A DNA stretch of 64,000 nucleotides from CAVUCH01 sp963697705 (lineage in GTDB: Bacteria > Acidobacteriota > Vicinamibacteria > Vicinamibacterales > JAENWD01). The position numbers and the translations under genes are program-made. Below, piece after piece: positions 1-7,862 of this stretch. How positions within the stretch are numbered: position 1 is the stretch's first letter; each line of letters begins with the position of its first letter. The notes beneath the pieces were generated by a model. It had not been told where the DNA came from, did not search any database, and saw nothing but the letters and a program-made list of their open reading frames with translations. Location: the NCBI GenBank assembly GCA_963697705.1, contig CAVOPA010000004.1, positions 62,001 to 126,000 on the forward strand, written 5' to 3'.

Positions 1-553
1 GTCCAATCGGGACGAGGCCGACGCTGACGACCAGCGCAAACGGCGGAAGCGCCAGATCAGGGGCTTCAGTGAAGAGCGGCCGCGCGTAGTCGATATGTGC
101 GCGCTGGAACTCGGATCCGAAGAGCGGCACGTCGCAGCCCCATTGATCGGCCACAACGCGATCGTCCATCGCAGAGCGGACTACTCGCAGGATCTCAGGA
201 TCGATGAAGAACCGCGGCGAGAACCACGGCGCCTCGAAGGGCATCGCCAGGAAGTATCTGTGCGGGCCACGGTTCGCCTGCGGGTTGTCGCGATGGAAGG
301 CCTCCCAGTGCGGGCGAAGCCCCTCCCGGCATTCGTCGACGAGGGTGCTGGGAAGATGCCCGCGCAGCACGGCGAAGCCGCGATCACGAACGTGCTCAAC
401 GGCGGCGGCTATCAACGCCTCGGACATCGCGTGGCGACAAGTATGCCATCCACGAGGAGGGTCGTCCGGAGCCTGCGCTCGTGGCGCATGTACGAGCCAC
501 TCGAGCAGGTGGTCGGCGGATCGAGACGCCGCACTATAATCCCCGCCATTCAT
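1..553 (-). CDS. Phytanoyl-CoA dioxygenase (PhyH)-like protein, partial (C-terminus beyond window)
   Basis: Reading the minus strand from the ATG at 553 gives 184 uninterrupted codons that run off the left edge. The sequence has the look of the PhyH / 2-oxoglutarate Fe(II) oxygenase superfamily. A segment VEHVRDRGFAVLRGHL is typical of the N-terminal helix and first strand. Near residue 155 there is an AHID stretch that fits the first two iron ligands (HxD). The distal His and the 2-oxoglutarate Arg would lie outside the window. A ribosome-binding site GGAGGAG sits about 6 nt before the ATG. The family hydroxylates small molecules in the cytoplasm; the substrate cannot be inferred. The start codon overlaps, on the opposite strand, the start of a kinase remnant. 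Confidence 0.7.
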   Translation of the reverse strand, partial: MNGGDYSAASRSADHLLEWLVHAPRAQAPDDPPRGWHTCRHAMSEALIAAAVEHVRDRGFAVLRGHLPSTLVDECREGLRPHWEAFHRDNPQANRGPHRYFLAMPFEAPWFSPRFFIDPEILRVVRSAMDDRVVADQWGCDVPLFGSEFQRAHIDYARPLFTEAPDLALPPFALVVSVGLVPIG

Positions 554-678
554 GGGTCTCTCCTCCGGCCAGCGCGTTGGTCCTTACGAGGTCGTTGATC
601 GGCTCGGCGCAGGTGGAATGGGCGAGGTGTGACCGAGCCCGCGACCTCCGGCTGCAGAGAAACGTCGTGGTGAGGTAG
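552..678 (+). pseudogene. Ser/Thr protein kinase N-terminal remnant with frameshift
   Basis: The plus strand begins with ATG and reads MGLSSGQRVGPYEVVDRLG followed by AGGMGEV, then a TGA stop. This matches the usual N-terminus of acidobacterial PknB-type kinases, including the glycine-rich ATP loop GAGGMGEV. Skipping one base after GEV restores YRARDLRLQRNVVVR, the expected continuation, before a final TAG at 676-678. The remnant is therefore about 42 residues of kinase N-lobe with one extra base and no catalytic loop. It is non-functional as a kinase. It is probably a deletion relic, because nothing after the VAIK-lysine region survives. Confidence 0.65.
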
Positions 679-682
679 GACG

Positions 683-715
683 AAAAGGGGCAGGGCCCTT
701 ATCGAGCCCTGCCCC
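683..715 (-). terminator. Rho-independent-like terminator for the downstream end of the TonB receptor gene
   Basis: On the minus strand a perfect 10 bp stem (GGGGCAGGGC / GCCCTGCCCC, arms at 706-715 and 687-696) with a 9 nt loop is followed by TTTT. It lies about 40 nt past the stop codon of the receptor gene. The U-tract is short, so termination strength is uncertain. Confidence 0.6.
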
Positions 716-755
716 CTCGGTCATCGTCCAGCGCGGCTGGACTGCGACGTCAGCT

Positions 756-3700
756 CTAGAACTGGAACCGGAAGCCCAGCTGAATGCGACGCGGCCCCGG
801 CGTGTTGCTCGACGTGTCCGAGTAGGGAACGCCCGACGCATTGGCCGGCGCGTACAACATGAAGTTGGGCGCGGTGTACGTCGTGTTCGGCGCGCCCCAG
901 TTGACGTGGTTGAAGATGTTGGTGAAGTCCATCCGGAACTCCGGGCGGAAGTTGCCAATCGGGAACGCCTTGAACAACGAGAGGTCGACGTTCCACGCCG
1001 GCGGCCGGCGGAAGGCGTTCCGCTTCGTCGTGCCAAAGCCGTCGATGCTGAGGCCAGACGGCTGCGAGAACTTGCTCTTGTCGTAGTACGGCTGGGTGAA
1101 GTTGCCCGCCTCGCCGACTACCTGCGGGTCGCCGGAGTAGTTGATCAGGATCGACCCGCAGCCCTGGCACGCCATGGCGTCATTGGTGCCGCTGATGCTG
1201 TAAGGCGTGCCCGAGAACCAGCTCCAGATGCCGCTGACCTGCCAGTCGCCCAGAATGTAGCCGGCAACGTCCTTGCGACCCTTCAAGACCGGCAGCTCGT
1301 ACGCCCAGCCCATCTGGAACACGTGGGTCCGGTCGAAGCCCGCGATCGCGAAGTTGTCGTCGTACTTCGGCAGGTAGTTCCAGGTGAGGCCCGTCCACCC
1401 GTCCTCGTCCGCCATGTTCTTCGCCTGGCTCAAGGTGTAGGCGCCCTTGATCAGCAGGCCATTCCTGAACGGGCGGTTCACGGCAACCTGCAGGCCCTTG
1501 TAGCGGCTCTCGGTCCGCGACGCCCACTCGTTGATGGCGGTCGTGCCGGCGGACGCGAAGTACGCCGCCGCCGTGCCGCCTCCACCGGGCACGCCGACAT
1601 TACGATTGAGGTCGGCGTAGCCGCCGTCGGTCCTCGTCCCGACGTAGGCCACTTCGAGGGCGATGTCGTAGAACACCTTCCGCTCGACCGACAGGTTCCA
1701 CTGCTGTATCTGGCCACGGTTGACGTCCTCGGGGTTCGGCGTGCGGATGTAGACGCCGCGTGGCAGGACGACCTGGCCGCTCGACGTGTCGGGGAGCTGC
1801 ACGGCCGGGATGCCGGTGGCCAGCGTTGTCACATAGTCGTAGGTGCCGGCGGCGGTCGCGTTGTTGTTGATGTCGAATGGATAGGACCCGCGCATCGGCC
1901 GCGACCACGGCAGCGGGTTGATCGTCATGCCGTAGCCGGCGCGCAGCACGGTCTTTTCGTTGAAGCGGTAGGCCGCACCAACGCGAGGCGCGAGGTACCA
2001 CGTCTTGAGATCGATCCCGACGTCCTTCGGCTGTCCGCCGACGCCGCCGAGCGTGACGACGTAGCTGTTGTAGTCGAGAATCTCCAGGCCACGACCAACG
2101 CGGGTCATCATCGGGTAATGCTCGAGGCGGAGCCCGCCGCTGACGGTCAGCTTGGGGTTCACGGACCAGCGGTCACGCACGTAGAACGCCCACTGGTTCT
2201 CGCGGCCCGTCATTTCTTCGGTCTGCGTGTCCTCGGCGTAGTAATTCGGCAGCCCCATGAGGAACGCGGCGAAGTTGTTGAAGCCCGGCGAGGTGTAACC
2301 CACTGCGCCGGTCGTGTTGTTGCTGAAGGAAAAGCCGCCCTTGAGGCCGTAATCACCCCACTCGGCCTGGCGGTGATTCAGCTCGAGGCGGACGAAGTCC
2401 ATACCGGTCCGGATCTCGTGGGTCGTGAAGACCTTGGTCAGGCCAACGGTGCCCGAGTAGCTGATCTCCTTGCGCCACAACGGCATCCAGTTCGGCGAGG
2501 GATAGCTGAAGCCATTCGCCATGGTGGGAAGGCCGCTCTCGCGCATGTCGGTGGCGCTGTTGGTGCCGGGAATCCCCAGCTCCAGGCCGTAGTTCTCCCC
2601 GAAGTCGGAGGGGAGGACGGTCTGGTCCTGCCGGCTCATGCCGAAGTTGGCGTCGAGCACTGTCGTCTGGTTTAGGGCCCAGGTGGTACCGAAGGTCGTC
2701 AGGACCACCTTGGTGTCGCCAATCGAGGGGTTGTCGAAGCCCAGGACGAAGTTGTTGCCCGTCCCGTTGTTCTTCATGTAGCCCACTTTGCCCCACACCA
2801 TGGCGCTGGGCCGCAACTGGTAGTTGACCTTGAGATCGACGTTGTCGCGCTTCTGGTACTCATCGCGCAGCTGTGTGTAGTCGTTCAGCAGGAGGTCGGA
2901 GTTCAGGTCCTTGGTGCTGTTGACCGCCGGGTACGCGAGGTTCATGTACGCCTGCGCGATCGGGCTCAGGTACTGGCTCGGGATCCTGTTGTTCGTCCAC
3001 TGCTGTCGGTTGACACCAGTGCGGTCGGAGAGCGGGTCGAACAGCTTGAAAGTCGGGTAGGCCGCCGCCACTTCGCTGAAGTCACCCGCGCGCATCTTCG
3101 CGGTCGGGACCGCGTACGTGTAGGTGGTCGGGCGCTTCGTGTCGTAGCGCTCCCACGACCCGAAGTAGAACAGCTTGTTCCTCAGGATCGGCCCGCCGAG
3201 GGTGCCGCCGTAGGTCTTGGTGTCGACCTGGGGCTTCGGCAGATCGAAGTAGTCGAGGTCGTACCTGTTCGCGTTGAGGCTGTCGTTGTTGTAGTAGAGG
3301 AACGCCGACCCCTTCAGATTGTTCGTGCCAGACTTCGTGATGACGGTCTGGGCCGCGCCCGCCGCCATGCCAGTGTCCGCGTCGAAGCTGTTGGTCGCCA
3401 CGTTGACCGTGTCGATCGACTCGGCCGACTGGACGTACATCGCGTGGTGCGGCAACCAGACGTTGACCGATACGGCGCCGTCCACGCGCGTCGTGTTCGC
3501 GTTGGGCTGCGTGCCGTTGACCCACGTGCGCAGCGAGCGCGCCGGCGTGTCGATCTCGGCGTTCTGGAATTGTGTCGGCGTCGCGCCCGGCACCAGGTTC
3601 AGCAGCGACTGGTAATTGCGGTACGCGTTCAGCGGAAGCGTGGTCACGTCCTTCGATGTCAGCTCGGTGTTGAGCTCGCCCTTGACCGACTTCAGCAGCG

Positions 3701-4109
3701 TTGTGTCGGAGACGACGCTGACCGTTTCGGACATCGCGCCGATCTCCAGCGTGAGATCGATGCGGATCGGGTTGCCGGCCGACACCTTGAGTCCGGTCTG
3801 ACGCAGCTCCTTGAACCCGGTCAGCGTGCAGGCGATGTCGTACGTTCCCGGCGGCAAGTTCCGGAACGCGTACAGCCCCTGGGCGTCACTCACTTCGTCG
3901 AGCCTGGCGGACGTGCCCGTGTTCGTGAGCGTGACCGTCACGCCCGGCAGGGCACCACCCTGTTGATCGACGACTTGACCCGTGACGCCGCCGTACAACA
4001 CCTGAGCAGAGGCGTTCGTCAGCGTTAGAAACGCGCAGGCGATCAGCGCCGTGCACGAGAGCAGTGCGCAACTCGCTGACATCCTGGTCTTCTGGTTGAT
4101 ATAGAGCAT
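756..4109 (-). CDS. TonB-dependent receptor with N-terminal carboxypeptidase-regulatory-like domain
   Basis: A 1117-residue outer-membrane protein. Residues 1-36 are a signal peptide ending in NASAQ. Residues about 40-125 form a CarboxypepD_reg-like beta-sandwich (GQVVDQQGGALPGVTVTLTN, then the FRNLPPGTYDI motif). A plug domain follows to about residue 250 and then a long beta-barrel. The last residues are LGFRFQF, with the terminal aromatic expected for BAM insertion. This architecture is typical of the oligosaccharide/OMP receptors expanded in Acidobacteria. The substrate is not predictable. The SD sequence AAGGAGG lies 8 nt before the ATG, which fixes the start. The gene appears monocistronic, with a terminator hairpin downstream and a possible operator upstream. 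Confidence 0.92.
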   Translation of the reverse strand: MLYINQKTRMSASCALLSCTALIACAFLTLTNASAQVLYGGVTGQVVDQQGGALPGVTVTLTNTGTSARLDEVSDAQGLYAFRNLPPGTYDIACTLTGFKELRQTGLKVSAGNPIRIDLTLEIGAMSETVSVVSDTTLLKSVKGELNTELTSKDVTTLPLNAYRNYQSLLNLVPGATPTQFQNAEIDTPARSLRTWVNGTQPNANTTRVDGAVSVNVWLPHHAMYVQSAESIDTVNVATNSFDADTGMAAGAAQTVITKSGTNNLKGSAFLYYNNDSLNANRYDLDYFDLPKPQVDTKTYGGTLGGPILRNKLFYFGSWERYDTKRPTTYTYAVPTAKMRAGDFSEVAAAYPTFKLFDPLSDRTGVNRQQWTNNRIPSQYLSPIAQAYMNLAYPAVNSTKDLNSDLLLNDYTQLRDEYQKRDNVDLKVNYQLRPSAMVWGKVGYMKNNGTGNNFVLGFDNPSIGDTKVVLTTFGTTWALNQTTVLDANFGMSRQDQTVLPSDFGENYGLELGIPGTNSATDMRESGLPTMANGFSYPSPNWMPLWRKEISYSGTVGLTKVFTTHEIRTGMDFVRLELNHRQAEWGDYGLKGGFSFSNNTTGAVGYTSPGFNNFAAFLMGLPNYYAEDTQTEEMTGRENQWAFYVRDRWSVNPKLTVSGGLRLEHYPMMTRVGRGLEILDYNSYVVTLGGVGGQPKDVGIDLKTWYLAPRVGAAYRFNEKTVLRAGYGMTINPLPWSRPMRGSYPFDINNNATAAGTYDYVTTLATGIPAVQLPDTSSGQVVLPRGVYIRTPNPEDVNRGQIQQWNLSVERKVFYDIALEVAYVGTRTDGGYADLNRNVGVPGGGGTAAAYFASAGTTAINEWASRTESRYKGLQVAVNRPFRNGLLIKGAYTLSQAKNMADEDGWTGLTWNYLPKYDDNFAIAGFDRTHVFQMGWAYELPVLKGRKDVAGYILGDWQVSGIWSWFSGTPYSISGTNDAMACQGCGSILINYSGDPQVVGEAGNFTQPYYDKSKFSQPSGLSIDGFGTTKRNAFRRPPAWNVDLSLFKAFPIGNFRPEFRMDFTNIFNHVNWGAPNTTYTAPNFMLYAPANASGVPYSDTSSNTPGPRRIQLGFRFQF

Positions 4110-4270
4110 GGCGGGCCCCTCCTTGGGGATGGTGGGGTTACTGAGTTAGTTTGAGACCGGCTCGTCTCGGCCGCAGACTACTCCCGCCTGTCGTCGAGCG
4201 CCATATAGAGCTTCAGTGGATCGGTGATATCTCCAAGTCGCACTAATACGAACGGATGGCCGCGGACGTA

Positions 4271-4298
4271 TTGGTTTACCAACCGCTGCTCACGTCAA
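4271..4298 (-). promoter_or_regulatory. Possible promoter and operator upstream of the TonB receptor gene
   Basis: A perfect 5+5 bp dyad TTGGT-TT-ACCAA lies at 4271-4282. On the minus strand TTGACG (4298-4293) lies 10 nt upstream of it, so the dyad would overlap the expected -10 region. TTGGTnnACCAA resembles operators of GntR-family sugar-acid regulators such as UxuR/ExuR. It is about 160 nt upstream of the start codon. The assignment rests on pattern only, and no regulator gene of that family is adjacent. Confidence 0.3.
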
Positions 4299-4905
4299 CG
4301 TTGCTCTGTTAATAACTCTTATTGATATTCTGCCGACTACCTAGTCGATCGTGTGGCTGGTGACTAATGTCGCAACTGACCGACCGGACTCATGCATGCG
4401 TTATCTGCCTCGTATGTACTTCTGGCAGCAATGGCTGAAAAGAAGCGTCGTCGTACGTGGCGTTCGCCCGCACTGGCTCACAATGTTGGCCGCGCCGGTT
4501 CGGTATGGATTGTTACTCGCGACTGTCCGTTCTCCATTTGTCAGGTCTCACGGCGACAAGGATCTATTGCGAAATTAAACACACTCCCGGACCACGACTG
4601 TCGACGGTCGTACGCGATTGTCCCTTCGTGGAGTCGACGCCTCCGTCTCTTCGCGCGAGTCGCCGTGCCTCGGCGAAACTCGCGTGCCGCCCGGCGGTCG
4701 CAGACGCGGCGACCTGACAGTGTCTGTCGTCTCCGGGTCCATCACCGTCTTCTAGATTTTTGACGGCCCAACGATGAATGGGCGCTCGCTGGTGGGATCG
4801 TGAAGCGCTGATGAGCGGCAGGTGCCGTCGGGGAGCCACCGAGCACGTCGAGCCCACCGTCCGGTTCGGGCAAGACCCTCGGTCGATCCGCCGGGCTGTG
4901 AGCCG
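4299..4905. other. Intergenic region with no recognised gene
   Basis: This roughly 600 bp stretch is visibly less GC-rich than its surroundings between about 4300 and 4600. I find no ORF with plausible codon use or homology, no RNA gene and no clear repeat. The short frames present look random. Confidence 0.5.
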
Positions 4906-5856
4906 CTACGTGCGCGCGTAATGCGTGCGTGCCCAGGCGACCGTGGCGACGGCCGCGCGGTCTGCCTCCTCCGGCCACACCGTAAATCGCTCGCGGAACG
5001 CCGTGTCGTCGATGACGAACGGCTCCTGCCACTGGTAGCGCATCTCCCGCAGCTCGCCGAGGGGCGGCATGAACATGCCCAGCACGCCGAACAGCCAGCC
5101 GGGCACCGTGGTGAGCGCGATCGGCGATCCGAGCGGTGTTTCGAGCCGGCGCACGAGATCGCGAAGGGTCTCCGGCGGTCGGCAGGGCAGCATCCACGGA
5201 CGGCCGAAGACGTCGTCAGGTGCGGTGCCGAGTATCGCCAGGCCGGCAGCCACATCGGGGATGTAGTGATAAGTGTGAATCGCGTCAGGGTCCGCGACCA
5301 TCTGCGCGCTGCGGCCCGTCAGCACCCGCGGCCAGAAGTAGTCGCCGAGGAGCGTCAGCGTGCCGCCGGGCCCGTAGAAGTCCGAGGCGCGGCCGGCCGT
5401 GGCGCGAACGTCCCCCCGGCGGTGCGCGTCGAAGAGCTGGTCCGCGGCCTTCGCGCGGATCTCTCCCTTGCGGCTGCTCGGGTTCATCGGGGATTCGTTC
5501 CCGAGCGGCTTGCCGTTCGGCTTCCCGAGCATGTAGACGTTGTCGAGGACGACGAGCCGCGCGCCGGCGCGGGCGGAGGCGTCGATGAGGTTCGTCATGT
5601 ACCGCGGCACGAGCTCGGCCCACACCTTAGCGACATAGGGTGGGTTCATGCAGTGATACACGGTCGTGGCACCGGCCGCCGCCATCGTGCAGAACGCCGG
5701 GTCGGCGGCGTCGCCGAGGATCGTGTCCGCGCCCGGCGGAATGCCGCCGGGCGAACGCTTCGCCACGCAAACGGTGTGGCCTCGCGCGAGAAGCAACGGC
5801 GCCAGCCGCGAACCCACCTGGCCCGCACCAAAAATGACGTGTCGCTCCGCCGTCAT
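4906..5856 (-). CDS. NAD(P)-dependent epimerase/dehydratase-like (extended SDR) protein
   Basis: A 316-residue atypical or extended short-chain dehydrogenase. It begins MTAERHVIFGAGQVGSRLA, so the Rossmann GxGxxG (residues 10-15) sits right at the N-terminus. Later segments such as RLVVLDNVYMLG and GRASDFYGPGGT are typical of NAD-dependent epimerase/dehydratase proteins (the usual active-site Y region is replaced by NVYMLG). The frame is open to 5967, but the extra residues overlap a plus-strand gene remnant and precede the nucleotide-binding motif, so ATG 5856 is preferred. The substrate is unknown. Confidence 0.8.
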   Translation of the reverse strand: MTAERHVIFGAGQVGSRLAPLLLARGHTVCVAKRSPGGIPPGADTILGDAADPAFCTMAAAGATTVYHCMNPPYVAKVWAELVPRYMTNLIDASARAGARLVVLDNVYMLGKPNGKPLGNESPMNPSSRKGEIRAKAADQLFDAHRRGDVRATAGRASDFYGPGGTLTLLGDYFWPRVLTGRSAQMVADPDAIHTYHYIPDVAAGLAILGTAPDDVFGRPWMLPCRPPETLRDLVRRLETPLGSPIALTTVPGWLFGVLGMFMPPLGELREMRYQWQEPFVIDDTAFRERFTVWPEEADRAAVATVAWARTHYART

Positions 5857-5998
5857 GGGGCTGCCCTTTCCGTGCTCGAAGCAGGTGGGCCGGCTCCTCG
5901 CCGTCTCGGCCGAGGTCTGCGAAACGGCGCTCGAGTCGCTGGTCCACAGCGGTTTCCTGACGCGCACGTCCGACGGCGCGTTCCTCCGGACCGCGTGA
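5855..5998 (+). pseudogene. Winged-helix DNA-binding protein C-terminal remnant
   Basis: The plus-strand frame ending at the TGA at 5998 reads KQVGRLLAVSAEVCETALES then LVHSGFLTRTSDGAFLRTA. This matches the C-terminus of small acidobacterial regulators with the pattern QAxRLWxVDxxVCxxxLxxLVxxGFLxRTxDGxYxR. Only about 40 residues remain. The rest of the frame upstream is simply antisense to the epimerase gene, which marks a breakpoint near 5857. No start or RBS is recognisable. Confidence 0.5.
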
Positions 5999-6027
5999 GC
6001 CGCCTGAAACGGGCTTGTCGAGCAACC

Positions 6028-6213
6028 TCAGTCGGCCCAGTCCGTCTGTCGCCCGTAGTCCTCGGCCTCATCACCGTCGATCGTGTTCCGCAACTCACGC
6101 TGGGCTCGCTCGAGACGCTCATGATCGAGCGCGTTCTCTTGGGCTCGGTGCAGCTGGTCGATGGCGTTCTCGATATCGACCAGACAATCATCCGGTTCGG
6201 CGTTTTCTACCAT
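6028..6213 (-). CDS. Small acidic hypothetical protein
   Basis: A 61-residue protein beginning MVENAEPDDCLVDIENAIDQ. It is strongly acidic, predicted mostly helical, and carries one cysteine. I do not recognise a family. It is supported as a gene by a perfect SD AGGAGG at 6225-6220 with 6 nt spacing to the ATG. It follows the glycosyltransferase remnant in the same direction. No membrane segment or signal peptide is visible, so it is probably cytoplasmic. Confidence 0.55.
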   Translation of the reverse strand: MVENAEPDDCLVDIENAIDQLHRAQENALDHERLERAQRELRNTIDGDEAEDYGRQTDWAD

Positions 6214-6241
6214 AATCCACCTCCTCGGTCGGCGACATCGG

Positions 6242-6463
6242 TCACGCCGCGGACGCGCTCGGTGCCGGGGTGACCGCGTCGGTCAGGTCTTCCGGCGGAG
6301 CGCCCTGGAGCGCGCGGGCGCACACGCGGTAGACCGCGTCGAATATGTGTTCCCACGGCAGGGACTCCGCATGTGCGCGGCCGACGGCGCCCAGGTGCTC
6401 CCGTCGCGCACGGTCCGACCGGCGCACGAGCGTCTCCCGCGCTACGAGCGCTGCCATACCCTT
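6242..6463 (-). pseudogene. Glycosyltransferase (group 1, GT4-like) C-terminal remnant
   Basis: About 74 residues on the minus strand resemble the C-terminal helices of GT4-type glycosyltransferases: an R-R-x-x-LGAVGRAHAE block, then ESLPWEHIFDAVYRVCARAL. In that family the motif is xxLGxxGRxxxExxxSWxxxxxxxxxxY. The frame has no nucleotide-sugar-binding domain upstream; further upstream it is antisense to the MDR oxidoreductase. It is therefore read as a truncated gene end. Confidence is moderate because the similarity is short. Confidence 0.4.
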
Positions 6464-6555
6464 CTCCGGCGACAGCCGCGGCGCGGACGTAGTCTGAGGA
6501 CGCTTGGCAGCATGGTCGTGTGACGCCAGAACACTCGACATTCCGGAGAACACCC

Positions 6556-7536
6556 ATGAGAGCTGCCATACGCACCGCATACGGACCGCCGGACGTCGTG
6601 CACATCGCGGAGGTCGAAAGGCCCGCCCCCAAGGACGGCGAGGTGCTGCTACGCGTGCGCGCCGCCGCAGTCAATCCGCTGGACGTGTTCTCGCTGAAGG
6701 GAGTCCCGCTCGTCCGCGCGATCCCGGGATTGCGCGCGCCGGCGGTGAAAATCCTCGGGTGTGATGTCGCGGGAACGATTGAGAGTGTCGGCGCTCGCGT
6801 CACACGCTTCCGGCCCGGTGACGACGTGTTCGGGGTCACGGGCTTCTCGGGAGGAGGCTTTGCCGAATACGCATGTGCTCCCGAGGACGCGTTGGCATTG
6901 AAGCCTGCCAACAGGTCCTTCGAGGAGGCCGCAGCCGTGCCCGTGGCGGCGATCACCGCGCTCCAGGGTCTTCGTGACAAGGGACGCATTCAGCGAGGCG
7001 ACAAGGTCCTGATCGATGGCGCGTCTGGCGGTGTCGGAACCTTCGCCGTGCAGCTCGCCAAAGTGCTCGGCGCACACGTCACCGCCGTGTGCAGCACCAG
7101 CAAGGTCGACACGGCCCGCTCGCTCGGTGCAGATCATGTGATTGACTACATGCGCGAAGACTTCACGACAGCCGGGCAGCGGTACGATCTCATCCTGGGC
7201 GTGAATGCCCACCATTCCATCTTTGGCTACAGGCGCGCGCTCGGTCGGCATGGCAGGTTCGTCCTGATTGGCGGCGATCTCGTCCGAATTCTTCAGACGA
7301 TCCTGCTGATTCCTGCCCTCTCACTCGCTGGCGGAAAGAAGACCTCCTTCTTCATCGCGAAGGTCGGGCACACCGATCTGGCGTGGCTGGGGGAGCTGCT
7401 GGAGGCTGGAACCATCGTTCCAGTGATCGAGCGGTGCTACCGGTTGCGCGACGTCTCTCACGCGCTCCGTCACGTCGAAGAAGGGCACGCCCGAGGAAAA
7501 GTGGTGATCACGCTGGGTGACGACGATAGCGCATGA
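6556..7536 (+). CDS. NADP-dependent MDR-family oxidoreductase (quinone oxidoreductase-like)
   Basis: A 326-residue zinc-independent medium-chain dehydrogenase/reductase. The N-terminal GroES-like domain (about 1-120) includes AAAVNPLDVFSLKG and CDVAGTIESVGARVTRFRPGDDV. The Rossmann domain carries ASGGVGTFAVQLAK at about 156-169. No structural zinc Cys cluster is present, which fits the QOR/zeta-crystallin subgroup. Such enzymes reduce quinones or enones with NADPH. The ATG at 6556 follows GGAG at 8 nt; an in-frame ATG at 6520 precedes the conserved MRAAI start and is less likely. It stands alone on the plus strand. Confidence 0.88.
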   Translation: MRAAIRTAYGPPDVVHIAEVERPAPKDGEVLLRVRAAAVNPLDVFSLKGVPLVRAIPGLRAPAVKILGCDVAGTIESVGARVTRFRPGDDVFGVTGFSGGGFAEYACAPEDALALKPANRSFEEAAAVPVAAITALQGLRDKGRIQRGDKVLIDGASGGVGTFAVQLAKVLGAHVTAVCSTSKVDTARSLGADHVIDYMREDFTTAGQRYDLILGVNAHHSIFGYRRALGRHGRFVLIGGDLVRILQTILLIPALSLAGGKKTSFFIAKVGHTDLAWLGELLEAGTIVPVIERCYRLRDVSHALRHVEEGHARGKVVITLGDDDSA

Positions 7537-7846
7537 GGCCACTAGCGGCAGGCATCGGCATCGCGAGTCGCGGGCTCTGCAAGACAGCCTTGTCGAGATA
7601 GCGGGTGTGTCCGAGCTCTTGAGAGAAAGATGAGTGTCTGCTTCTCGTGGGCCGGCGGAGAGCGCTGGTGGGCCCGGCAGCCGTGGACGGCCCGTCCGTC
7701 AACGCCTCGAGCACGCCGCGGTGGTCCCACGCGCCTTGGGCCGTCTCAGCACAGCACAATTGATCACCGAATTGTCGCGCCCGTCGCAGGATAGTTACGT
7801 GCATCGGACAGCATGACTCCGTCCCGCCGCCACTGTGGCGGGTTCG
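7537..7846. other. Intergenic region, nothing recognised
   Basis: About 310 bp between two co-directional genes. There is no convincing ORF, repeat or RNA. It presumably carries the promoter of the PhoX-like gene, but I cannot single one out. Confidence 0.4.
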
Positions 7847-7862
7847 AAGGAGGAGTTCCTTG

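Noticed and set aside
906..2675. Long plus-strand frame antisense to the TonB receptor
   Set aside because: High GC gives long open antisense frames. It lacks an SD and its sequence is Arg/Val/Glu-rich with no domain, while the opposite strand encodes a complete conserved receptor.
5857..5967. N-terminal extension of the epimerase gene
   Set aside because: The extra 37 residues are antisense to the winged-helix remnant and precede the Rossmann motif, so ATG 5856 was preferred.
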